Origin: an uncultured Christensenella sp.
GTDB lineage: Bacteria > Bacillota > Clostridia > Christensenellales > Borkfalkiaceae
DNA: 64,000 nucleotides
NCBI GenBank assembly: GCA_910583545.1
Contig: CAJTXM010000006.1
Location: 1-64,000 of the forward strand
Direction of reading: 5' to 3'
Shown here: piece by piece, positions 24,316 to 32,276 of the stretch
Position numbering within the stretch: the stretch's first letter is position 1
Layout: each line of letters begins with the position of its first letter
The notes under the pieces: model-generated
Database searches by the model: none
The model's input: only the letters and a program-made list of their open reading frames with translations
What the model was told of the DNA's origin: nothing
Made by a program: the position numbers and the translations under genes

Positions 24316-26925
24316 TTAATTTCCGTAGTATGCGTTGAGATACATCTGCCTGATTTCGCTCATCAGAGGATACCTCGGATTTGCGCCCGTGCACTGGTCG
24401 TCAAACGCCTGTTCGACCATTTCGTCAAGTCTGTCCAAGAAGTCCTTTTCGTCGACGCCGTAATCTTTTATAGTCTTTTTGATGCCTACGCTCTCTTTGA
24501 GTTTATCGATTGCCTTTATAAGATTATTAACTTTTTCCTTATCGGTTTTGCCCTCGATATTCAGCGCTTCCGCTATTTCGGCGTATCTTCTCTGAGCCTT
24601 GGGATATGCGTACTGACTGAACGAGCCCATCTTCAAAGGAGCTTCGGACGAGTTGAAACGGATAACTTCGTCTATCATAAGCGCGTTTGCAATGCCGTGC
24701 GGAAGGTGATGGAAAGCGCCCAACTTATGCGCCATTGAGTGGCACACGCCGAGGAAAGCGTTTGCAAACGCCATACCAGCCATAGTTGCGGCATTCGCCA
24801 TTTTTTCCCTCGCTTCGACGTCGGTTGAGCCGTTTTCGTAAGCCGAAGGAAGATATTTGAAAATGACTTTCAAAGCCTGAATTGCAAGCCCGTCGGTGTA
24901 GTCGGTAGCCATTATCGAAGCGTAAGCTTCAAGCGCGTGAGTCACTGCGTCGATACCGGAAGCCGAAGTCAGCCCCTTGGGCGCGGACATATGCAGGTCG
25001 GTATCGATAATAGCCATATTGGGCAGAAGCTCGTAGTCGGCAAGCGGATACTTGACGCCCGAACGTTCGTCGGTTATGACGGCGAAAGGCGTAACTTCCG
25101 AGCCTGTGCCGGCGGAAGTCGGTATTGCGATAAAGTAAGCTTTTTCGCCCATTTTCGGGAAAGTGTATATGCGCTTTCTGATGTCCATAAAACGCATAGC
25201 CATATCCATAAAGTCGACTTCGGGGTGTTCGTACATAACCCACATAATCTTCGCGGCGTCCATTGCGCTTCCGCCTCCGAGCGCTATTATCGCGTCGGGT
25301 CTGAACGCCGACATCTGTTTTGCGCCCTCTTTGGCACATTCCAAAGTGGGGTCGGGAGCGACGTCGGAAAAGGTAGAATGCGCGATGCCGAGTTCGTCGA
25401 GTTTATCGGTAATGCACTTGGTAAATCCGTTTTCGTATAAGAATTTATCGGTGACGATAAAGGCGCGTTTTTTGCCGAGAACCGTCTTTAACTCTTCCAT
25501 AGCGACGGGCAGACAGCCCTTCTTCGTATACACTTTCTGAGGCGCTCTGAACCACAGCATATTCTCTCTCCTTTCGGCAACAGTTTTTATATTCAAAAGA
25601 TGCTTTACGCCCACGTTTTCGGAAACCGAATTTCCGCCCCAGCTTCCACAGCCCAGAGTAAGCGACGGCGCAAGCTTGAAATTGTATAAATCTCCGATAC
25701 CGCCCTGAGACGAGGGAGTGTTTACGAGTATACGGCAGGTCTTCATTCTCTCGGAAAATTCGTGAATTTTATCCTGCGAAGTTACGGTATTGACGTACAG
25801 CGACGAAGTGTGTCCGTAACCTCCGTCGGCTACGAGGCGTTCGGCTTTGTTCAGCGCGTCGTCGAAGCTCTCGGCACGGTACATCGCAAGCACGGGCGAA
25901 AGCTTTTCGTGAGCAAATTCCTCGTCTAACTCTACGCTTTCGACTTCGCCTATTAAAATTTTAGTGGTTTCGGGAACCTTGACGCCTGCAAGCGAAGCGA
26001 TTTTCGCGGCGGGCTGACCGACGATTTTCGCGTTAAGCGAACCGTTGATTATAATTGTCTGTCTAACCTTATCAAGCTCTTCGCCGACAAGGAAATGACA
26101 GTTCCTCTTTTCGAATTCTTTTTTAACTTTGGAATAGATTTTATCGGCGACGATGACGGACTGTTCGGACGCGCAGATCATACCGTTATCGAAAGTTTTC
26201 GAATGGATAATAGAGTTGACGGCTACTAAAATATCCGCGCTGTCGTCTATCACGGCCGGCGTGTTGCCTGCGCCGACGCCTATCGCCGGCTTACCGCTCG
26301 AATACGCCGCCCTGACCATACCGGGACCGCCGGTTGCCAAAATGGTGTCCACCTCTTTCATCAGAAGGTTGGTCATATCGAGGCTGGGAACGTCTATCCA
26401 GCTGATAATTCCCTCGGGCGCACCCGCCTCCACAGCCGCTTCGTAAATTACCTTTGCCGCGGCGATCGTAGAATTTTTTGCACGGGGGTGGGGACTTAAA
26501 ATGCAGCCGTTCCTCGTCTTTAAACAAAGAAGCGTTTTGAAAATCGCGGTCGAAGTCGGGTTCGTTGTGGGAATTACCGCGCCGACTATTCCGATAGGCT
26601 CCGCTATTTTTGTTATGCCGTACGCCTTATCCTCTTCAAGTATTCCGCAAGTTTTAACGTCGCGGTATTTGTTGTAAATGTATTCGGCGGCGTAGTGATT
26701 TTTGATAACTTTGTCCTCAACAACGCCCATACCCGTCTCGCTTACCGCAAGCTTTGCGAGAGGTATTCTCTCCTTGTTCGCCGCAGTTGCGCAGGCCAAG
26801 AAAATTTTGTCAACCTGCTCCTGCGAAAACTTCGCAAACACTTCCTGAGCTTTGCGCACCCTCTTTATTTCGCTTTCGAGTTTTTCAACACTGTCGCAGA
26901 TTTCATAATCAAGCTTAAACTCCAT
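24316..26925 (-). CDS. adhE: Bifunctional acetaldehyde-CoA/alcohol dehydrogenase
   Basis: Fermentative fusion enzyme of 869 residues that reduces acetyl-CoA to acetaldehyde and ethanol with two NADH. The N-terminal acetylating aldehyde dehydrogenase (about 1-440) has the catalytic Cys in FDNGMICASEQS near 247. A linker leads to the iron-dependent alcohol dehydrogenase (about 455-869), with GGGSAMDAAK near 550, the metal His in GIDAVTHALEAY near 660 and HSMAHKLGAFHHLPHGIANA near 735. The length is standard. The RBS GAGGTGA is close to the ATG. A TATAAT box is seen about 28 nt upstream without a clear -35. The 190-bp leader region has no convincing Rex site. The enzyme points to ethanol fermentation. 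Confidence 0.96.
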   Translation of the reverse strand: MEFKLDYEICDSVEKLESEIKRVRKAQEVFAKFSQEQVDKIFLACATAANKERIPLAKLAVSETGMGVVEDKVIKNHYAAEYIYNKYRDVKTCGILEEDKAYGITKIAEPIGIVGAVIPTTNPTSTAIFKTLLCLKTRNGCILSPHPRAKNSTIAAAKVIYEAAVEAGAPEGIISWIDVPSLDMTNLLMKEVDTILATGGPGMVRAAYSSGKPAIGVGAGNTPAVIDDSADILVAVNSIIHSKTFDNGMICASEQSVIVADKIYSKVKKEFEKRNCHFLVGEELDKVRQTIIINGSLNAKIVGQPAAKIASLAGVKVPETTKILIGEVESVELDEEFAHEKLSPVLAMYRAESFDDALNKAERLVADGGYGHTSSLYVNTVTSQDKIHEFSERMKTCRILVNTPSSQGGIGDLYNFKLAPSLTLGCGSWGGNSVSENVGVKHLLNIKTVAERRENMLWFRAPQKVYTKKGCLPVAMEELKTVLGKKRAFIVTDKFLYENGFTKCITDKLDELGIAHSTFSDVAPDPTLECAKEGAKQMSAFRPDAIIALGGGSAMDAAKIMWVMYEHPEVDFMDMAMRFMDIRKRIYTFPKMGEKAYFIAIPTSAGTGSEVTPFAVITDERSGVKYPLADYELLPNMAIIDTDLHMSAPKGLTSASGIDAVTHALEAYASIMATDYTDGLAIQALKVIFKYLPSAYENGSTDVEAREKMANAATMAGMAFANAFLGVCHSMAHKLGAFHHLPHGIANALMIDEVIRFNSSEAPLKMGSFSQYAYPKAQRRYAEIAEALNIEGKTDKEKVNNLIKAIDKLKESVGIKKTIKDYGVDEKDFLDRLDEMVEQAFDDQCTGANPRYPLMSEIRQMYLNAYYGN

Positions 26926-27114
26926 TTGTCACCTCTGAAAAAAAGTATAAATTATAGATATTTTTTAATCGATATGATTTTATCAATAATACGCTCCGTA
27001 CGCAACGGAAATACGCAGAAATTTTTATATTTGTGATTTTTGTCAATTTATAAACATTTTAGTAAATAAACAACATTTTGAAAACCGAAGACCGCTTTCT
27101 TGTTAATCAAAGGC

Positions 27115-27146
27115 ATAAATATCCCCGAACGGCTTTGGTTCGGGGA
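27115..27146 (-). terminator. Terminator after the GNAT gene
   Basis: A perfect CCCCGAAC/GTTCGGGG stem (27123-27130, 27138-27145) follows the acetyltransferase stop in the minus direction; the T tract is short (ATATTTATG). Confidence 0.6.
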
Positions 27147-27151
27147 GTATT

Positions 27152-27628
27152 TTATAAAATTATTTCCATACCTATCTTCTGCTTTTTCATACCGATTTTT
27201 TCATAGAACGCAACGGCTGAGCAGTTGTCCGCCCAGACGTTGAGCGTAAGATTGTAGCAGCCGCTTTTTTTGGCAAAACCGACGGCGTGCTCGTAGAGGA
27301 GCTTGCCTATGCCCTTACCGCGGTGATTTTCGTCCACGCCCAGATCGTCGATATACAGCGTTTTGATATCCGCAAGCGCAGTGCTTCCGCCGTTGCCCAC
27401 AAACGCACAGAAAGCGTAGCCCACTACCGTGCCGTTTTCCTCGGCGACGAAAACGGGTCTTGTTTCGTCCGAAATAATCTGCCTGAGCTGTTCGTCGGAA
27501 TATTTCCGCGAACCCTCTACGAATAAGTCGGGGCGGACGTCGCTGTGCACTTTCTGCACCTGATATAGAAGGGATGAAATTTTATCGATATCTGAAATTA
27601 CTGCGTTGCGTATTCTGACGTTTTTCAT
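27152..27628 (-). CDS. GNAT family N-acetyltransferase, 158 aa
   Basis: Acyl-CoA-dependent transferase. The GNAT core is intact: LYIDDLGVDENHRGKGIGKLLYEHA near 95-115 holds the R/Q-x-x-G-x-G/A acetyl-CoA loop as RGKGIG, then LNVWADNCSAVAFYEKIGM gives the C-terminal NxxAxxFYEKxGF pattern. An N-terminal SLLYQVQKVHSDVRPDLF resembles RimI-like members that use small amines or protein N-termini; the substrate is unknown. It begins 2 nt after the exporter subunit stop, without its own clear ribosome site, so it is coupled to that operon. Confidence 0.9.
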   Translation of the reverse strand: MKNVRIRNAVISDIDKISSLLYQVQKVHSDVRPDLFVEGSRKYSDEQLRQIISDETRPVFVAEENGTVVGYAFCAFVGNGGSTALADIKTLYIDDLGVDENHRGKGIGKLLYEHAVGFAKKSGCYNLTLNVWADNCSAVAFYEKIGMKKQKIGMEIIL

Positions 27629-27630
27629 AA

Positions 27631-29418
27631 TTAACCGTTTGCGAACTGTGAATTATAGAGATTGGCGTAGAAACCGTTTTTCGAAATGAGTTCGTCGTGG
27701 TTTCCCTGTTCGACTATATTTCCGTCGCGCATTACTAAAATAAGATCGGCATTTTTTATAGTGGAGAGCCTGTGAGCTATGACGAAGCTTGTTCTGCCCT
27801 CGGTGAGTTTATCCATCGCTTTCTGAATAACCTCTTCCGTTCTCGTGTCGACGTTGGAAGTTGCCTCGTCTAAAATGAGAAGGGGCGAATTTTCAGCCAT
27901 TGCCCTTGCGATAGTCATAAGCTGTTTCTGTCCGCCGGAAATGCTCGTCTCGTTATCCACATAGTAGTCGAGACCGCCGGGCAGAGTGTGGATATAGTGC
28001 GAAATGCCCGCCTCTTTTATTATACGCTCTATCTCCTCGTCGGGGACACCCGTTTTGGAAAAAAGTATATTTTCGCGGATAGTTCCCTCGAACATCCAGG
28101 TATCCTGCAATACCATTCCGAAAATGTCGTGTATCTCCTCTCTCGGCATATCCTTTACGGAAACGCCGTCTATGGTGATATCTCCGCCCTGAATTTCGTA
28201 AAAGCGCATTAAAAGATTTACAAGCGTGGTTTTGCCTGCGCCCGTAGGGCCGACGATGGCGACCTTCTGACCGGCTTTGATTTTTGCGGAGAAATCGGGG
28301 ATTATAACCTTATCGTCGGAATAGCCGAAACGGACGTTTTTAAACTCGACGTCGCCCTTAATCTCACCGCCATTCAGAAGCTTATAGCTCTTGCCGGTTT
28401 CGTCGGAAAGTTCTTCGCTTTCGATAAAGTCGTACACCCTCGCCGCCGCGGCGCTTGCCATCTGCATATTGTTGATAGCCTGAGAAAGCTGCTGCATAGG
28501 GTTCTGGAACAGATTGATATAGACCAAAAACGCGGTTATCGTTCCGAAAGAAACTATATTGCCGTCGTTCATCAGAAGTCCGCCGACGACGCATACCGAC
28601 GCGTAGGCGAAGTATGAAATGAACGTCATTGCAGGCTGCATAAAGCCGGCTATCGACTGACCCTTGAACACGCCGAAGCGCATACGCCTGTTCTTCTTTT
28701 CGAAGTCTGCGGTCATCTTCCTGCCGGCGTTAAACGCCTGAATTACCGTCTGACCCGTATAGTTTTCTTCCGCACAGCCGTTCAGATCTGCAAGATATTG
28801 CTGGTTCTTTTTGAACTGTGGCATTGCGAATTTGAATAAAAGCACAGCCATCAACAGCATCATAGGCAGAATAATAAGCACTGTAAGCGCCATCTGCCAA
28901 CAGGTGACGAACATTGCCACAAGCACGGCTACGAGCATAGTCACCGAATAGAACATCATAGAAAGTCCCTGATCCATCGACTGACCTATGGTATCGACAT
29001 CGTTGGTAATAATTGACATTGTGTCGCCGAGCTGACGGCTGTCGAAATATTTCAAAGGTACGCGGTTGATTTTTCCGCAAATCGCGCTTCTCACGCCCTT
29101 GGAATATTTCTGTCCGACCGTAGTCATTATAAAGTTTGAAATGAAATGACATATTCCGTTTGTAACGTAAAACGCGATTAAAACTATTGCGATATTGAGA
29201 ATTTTTTTCATATCGATAGCGCGCATAGCGGCGTTATCTGTAATTTCATCGGTGAGTTTTGAAAGCCACTGCGGTGCGATTACCGCAACCACGACCGAAA
29301 TAGCCGTAGTCAGAAATGCGACGGCTATCATAAAAGAATAGGGCTTTAAAGCTTTCATAAGCTTTCCGATATTACCCTTGCCGCCGTTACCGGCAGAAAA
29401 AGAAGGATGCATACTCAT
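27631..29418 (-). CDS. ABC exporter half-transporter with consensus ATPase site
   Basis: Fused permease and ATPase of 595 residues (type IV exporter). Six membrane helices lie in about 30-310. The nucleotide domain has Walker A GPTGAGKTTLVNLL near 375, Q-loop MVLQDTWMF, signature SISGGQKQL, Walker B LLILDEATSNVD with the catalytic Glu, and switch His FVIAHRLS. The ATG at 29418 overlaps the partner gene stop as ATGA and has GAGGAGG 11 nt upstream; a longer ORF start inside the partner is unlikely. With the upstream partner it makes a heterodimeric exporter like BmrCD or TM287/288. Confidence 0.9.
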   Translation of the reverse strand: MSMHPSFSAGNGGKGNIGKLMKALKPYSFMIAVAFLTTAISVVVAVIAPQWLSKLTDEITDNAAMRAIDMKKILNIAIVLIAFYVTNGICHFISNFIMTTVGQKYSKGVRSAICGKINRVPLKYFDSRQLGDTMSIITNDVDTIGQSMDQGLSMMFYSVTMLVAVLVAMFVTCWQMALTVLIILPMMLLMAVLLFKFAMPQFKKNQQYLADLNGCAEENYTGQTVIQAFNAGRKMTADFEKKNRRMRFGVFKGQSIAGFMQPAMTFISYFAYASVCVVGGLLMNDGNIVSFGTITAFLVYINLFQNPMQQLSQAINNMQMASAAAARVYDFIESEELSDETGKSYKLLNGGEIKGDVEFKNVRFGYSDDKVIIPDFSAKIKAGQKVAIVGPTGAGKTTLVNLLMRFYEIQGGDITIDGVSVKDMPREEIHDIFGMVLQDTWMFEGTIRENILFSKTGVPDEEIERIIKEAGISHYIHTLPGGLDYYVDNETSISGGQKQLMTIARAMAENSPLLILDEATSNVDTRTEEVIQKAMDKLTEGRTSFVIAHRLSTIKNADLILVMRDGNIVEQGNHDELISKNGFYANLYNSQFANG

Positions 29419-31274
29419 AAACCTAATTCCTCCTCTGAAAGCTGTGACAGCGCGATCTCGCGGTAGATTTCGCAATTTTTCAAAAGCTCTTCGTGCCTGC
29501 CTTCGCCAACAACTTTACCGCTGTCGAGGACGAGTATCTTGTCGGCGTCTAAAATTGTGCCTATGCGCTGGGCGATAATGAGTTTTGTCGCGCCCTCGGA
29601 AGCCTTCTTTAAGTTCTCGCGGACCTTTTTATCCGTCTTGTAATCGAGCGCCGAAAACGAATCGTCGAAGATAAAGATTTCGGGATCGATAGCGACGGCT
29701 CTCGCAATCGAAAGACGCTGTTTCTGTCCGCCGGAAACGTTTTTCCCGCCCTGGGCTATAACAGAGTCGTACCCGTTTTCCATATTCGAAATGAACTCGT
29801 CCGCTTCCGCAACCTTTGCCGCCTCTATAATTTTTTCGTCGGAGATTGCGTCGTTGCCGAACGCGATATTGCTTTTAACCGTACCCGAAAAGAGCAGACC
29901 CTTTTGAGGAACGTAGCCTATAAGCGAACGCAGAGTCTTCTGTTTGAGATCCTTTACGTTTACGCCGTCGACTAAAACTTCGCCCTCGGTTGCGTCGAAA
30001 AATCTCGGCACTAAGTTTATAAGCGTAGATTTTCCGCTGCCCGTAGATCCGATAAACGCGACGGTCTGACCTTTTTCGGCTTTGAAGCTGATGTTGTGAA
30101 GGACTTTTTCGTCCGATTCGGGATAGCCGAAAGATACGTTTCTGAATTCGACCGTGCCCGTTTCGCTCCTCTCTTTTTCTTCTTCGGGGTCGAATACGGT
30201 CAGGGGCGTTTCGAGAACCTGATTTATTCTGTTTGCCGAAACCTGAGCCCTCGGCATAAGCACGAACATCATCATCAGCATCATAAACGCCATTATTATC
30301 TGTGAAGCGAGCGTCATAAACGCCGCAATCGTCGCATAATCGGTCGAGCCTTTATTTATCAGCGACGCACCCAGCCAGTAAATGGCAAGCGAGACGCCGT
30401 TCATAATCAGAATCATCACGGGCGACATTAAAGACATCATTCTGCCCGTAAAAAGCTGAGCTTTGGTTATCGCGGTATTTGCGGTTTCGAATTTATCCTG
30501 CTGAAAGCTCTCCGCGTTGTACGCCCTTATGACCCTTATGCCCGTAAGGTTTTCCCTTGCGACGCAGTTGAGTCTGTCGATAAGCTTCTGCATAATTTTG
30601 AATTTCGGCAAAACCACAAGCATCAGGAACGCAAGGAACAGCACCAGAAGAACGACCGCAACTATCGTTGCGACGGTGAGCTGAGTGCTTGCCGCCTGAA
30701 TTTTGAGTATAGCCCAAATCGCCGTAACGGGAGCGGCAAATGCCATTCTGAGCATTAAGATATTGGCAAGCATAACCTGCTGAACGTCGTTCGTCGTCCT
30801 TGTGATAAGCGAAGGCGTTGAAAATTTGTCCATCTCGGCAATCGAGAAAGAGTCTACTTTTCTGTACACCGCGCTTCTTATCCTTGCGGAGTGTCCGGAA
30901 GCGACGAAGGCGGCGATGAGTCCCACGAGTATCTGAGTTGCGACGGCTCCGCCTGCAACGAGGAGCATCATACCTCCGCTTATCCAGATATCGCCCGTAG
31001 TGGCGTTTGCTATCGAACTCATCATTTCATAGCCCTCGGTACCCTTCAAAGTTTCCAAAAACGCCTGCCAGCCGAACGCTTCAACTGCGGAGGCGACCTC
31101 ATTGCTGATAAGCGCGGGGTTGTTGTGGTAGTCGAGATAGGTGATAGACTGAATAATTTCCTGAATATAGTCGACGAGCAGCATCGTGCACCAGACCTGC
31201 AAGACGGTGAGCCCTGCCAAAACTACGAGCAGTATCCAGTCCCTTACGCTTAATTTTTTGTAAAGCTTAAACAT
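29415..31274 (-). CDS. ABC exporter half-transporter with degenerate ATPase site
   Basis: Fused permease and ATPase of 619 residues. Helices lie in about 15-330, with a long first external loop (about 38-85). The nucleotide domain has Walker A GSTGSGKSTLINLV near 400 and signature NVSGGQKQRLSIARA. Walker B is followed by Asp rather than Glu (IFIFDDSFSALD near 530), and the switch region reads LIIAQRIGT, with Gln in place of His. Such asymmetry is the hallmark of heterodimeric exporters. The partner gene follows with an ATGA overlap and keeps both residues. Substrates of this group are drugs, peptides or lipids; none can be assigned here. Confidence 0.9.
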   Translation of the reverse strand: MFKLYKKLSVRDWILLVVLAGLTVLQVWCTMLLVDYIQEIIQSITYLDYHNNPALISNEVASAVEAFGWQAFLETLKGTEGYEMMSSIANATTGDIWISGGMMLLVAGGAVATQILVGLIAAFVASGHSARIRSAVYRKVDSFSIAEMDKFSTPSLITRTTNDVQQVMLANILMLRMAFAAPVTAIWAILKIQAASTQLTVATIVAVVLLVLFLAFLMLVVLPKFKIMQKLIDRLNCVARENLTGIRVIRAYNAESFQQDKFETANTAITKAQLFTGRMMSLMSPVMILIMNGVSLAIYWLGASLINKGSTDYATIAAFMTLASQIIMAFMMLMMMFVLMPRAQVSANRINQVLETPLTVFDPEEEKERSETGTVEFRNVSFGYPESDEKVLHNISFKAEKGQTVAFIGSTGSGKSTLINLVPRFFDATEGEVLVDGVNVKDLKQKTLRSLIGYVPQKGLLFSGTVKSNIAFGNDAISDEKIIEAAKVAEADEFISNMENGYDSVIAQGGKNVSGGQKQRLSIARAVAIDPEIFIFDDSFSALDYKTDKKVRENLKKASEGATKLIIAQRIGTILDADKILVLDSGKVVGEGRHEELLKNCEIYREIALSQLSEEELGL

Positions 31275-31440
31275 TATTTACCTTTAATACCTTTATTTTG
31301 TAAGAATTTTATCATAAATTTATATTAATGTAAAATATATCTTGACGGTTTACGGCAGATATCATTAAACTTTCATAAAGTAAAAAAAATGTGAATAAAA
31401 ATCAAACTTTCAGCCACAATAATTTTTGACGGAGGAAATT

Positions 31441-32037
31441 ATGCAATTTGATATGACCAAAACGTATCACAATCTTGCAAGGAGCTTTGCCGGCGAAAGC
31501 CAGGCAGGAATGCGCTATCAGCTTATTGCGCGTGCGGCAACTCAGCAAGGATATTATACGCTTGCAGATACCGTAAAGGTGCTTGCAAAAAACGAAACGG
31601 TTCACGCAAGAAGATTTTTTGAGGAACTTACCAAGCGCGGACAGAAGCTTGACAATATCGTACTCGACGCGGGCTATCCTTTCCACAGCGGCGATTTAGG
31701 CAAATGTCTTGCCTTTGCAGCCGATGACGAACACGAGGAGCACGCAAAAATTTATCCCTCGTTCGAAAAGGACGCAAGGGACGAAGGTTTTGACGATATT
31801 GCCTCGCTCTATAAACTTATTGCACAGGTTGAAAAGCGTCACGAAATGATTTTCAGATATCTTCACGAAGCGTTTGAAAAGGGAGTTTTATACTCGAACG
31901 AAACGCCTATACTGTATATTTGCAGTGAGTGCGGATATATGCACACCTCCACTTCATCGTGGAAAACGTGTCCTCTTTGCAAGAGTGAACAGGGTTACAC
32001 CGAGTTGCATATACCGTTTGAAAAGGAGAAAATATGA
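31441..32037 (+). CDS. rbr: Rubrerythrin
   Basis: Non-haem di-iron peroxidase of 198 residues that reduces hydrogen peroxide in anaerobes. The ferritin-like four-helix bundle carries the Glu/His ligands (RSFAGESQAGMRYQ near 14, KNETVHARRFFEE near 50, AQVEKRHEMIFR near 130). A rubredoxin-like C-terminus holds two Cys pairs: ICSECGYMHT near 160 and CPLCKSEQGY near 180. GGAGG 5 nt before the ATG at 31441 sets the start; an ATG 15 nt upstream lacks a ribosome site. The stop overlaps the next small ORF as ATGA. Confidence 0.94.
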   Translation: MQFDMTKTYHNLARSFAGESQAGMRYQLIARAATQQGYYTLADTVKVLAKNETVHARRFFEELTKRGQKLDNIVLDAGYPFHSGDLGKCLAFAADDEHEEHAKIYPSFEKDARDEGFDDIASLYKLIAQVEKRHEMIFRYLHEAFEKGVLYSNETPILYICSECGYMHTSTSSWKTCPLCKSEQGYTELHIPFEKEKI

Positions 32038-32144
32038 GAAAAACTACTGAAAAGAAATCTACGCAGAGCACTGTAAAGAACTGCGGCGGAAGATGCGGAA
32101 AGAAGAATGAAAAGACAGAAAAGAACACGAAGAACTGTAAATAA
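32034..32144 (+). CDS. Lys/Cys-rich mini-protein, 36 aa
   Basis: The ATG overlaps the rubrerythrin stop (ATGA), with AAGGAGAA 5 nt upstream, so translation is well supported. The product, MRKTTEKKSTQS...NCK, is about one third Lys/Arg and has three Cys (NCGGRCGKK and the C-terminal NCK). It could bind metal or nucleic acid or be a tail peptide; no family is recognised. A second small ORF overlaps its 3' end in another frame. Confidence 0.5.
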   Translation: MRKTTEKKSTQSTVKNCGGRCGKKNEKTEKNTKNCK

Positions 32145-32232
32145 GTTTAAAGACAGCTTCGATCCGAACGGAAGTTACACGGGAACACCTACGGACGGCG
32201 GAAAGCCCGTTCAGGACGTGGACGACCTGTAA
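32107..32232 (+). CDS. Mini-protein with acidic DPNGSYTG...VQDVDDL tail, 41 aa
   Basis: Second small ORF, overlapping the previous one by 38 nt in a different frame. It starts with a basic stretch (MKRQKRTRRTVNKF) and ends with DSFDPNGSYTGTP, a short Gly/Asp/Lys segment and PVQDVDDL. I recall similar acidic DPNGSYTG...PVQDADDL tails in short clostridial proteins, but this is memory rather than a search. The ribosome site (GGAAAGAAG) is modest. A terminator starts 9 nt after its stop, so both mini-genes end the rubrerythrin transcript. Confidence 0.5.
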   Translation: MKRQKRTRRTVNKFKDSFDPNGSYTGTPTDGGKPVQDVDDL

Positions 32233-32240
32233 CTGAAAAA

Positions 32241-32276
32241 AGGCGGAGCGGTGAGTTTTCACCGCTCCGTTTTTTC
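32241..32276. terminator. Terminator between the rubrerythrin operon and adenine deaminase
   Basis: CGGAGCGGTGA/TCACCGCTCCG stem with T6 to the right and A-rich sequence to the left; it can serve both converging transcripts. Confidence 0.9.

Noticed and set aside
23558..24394. Longer form of the APH-like kinase starting at 24394
   Set aside because: The extra 30 codons overlap the adhE 3' end and the ATG at 24304 has a perfect AAGGAGG site.
26990..27060. Possible Rex operator upstream of adhE (TTGTCAATTTATAAACA)
   Set aside because: Only 9 of 12 half-site positions fit TTGTTA...TAACAA and the symmetry is poor. AT-rich sequence gives such matches by chance.
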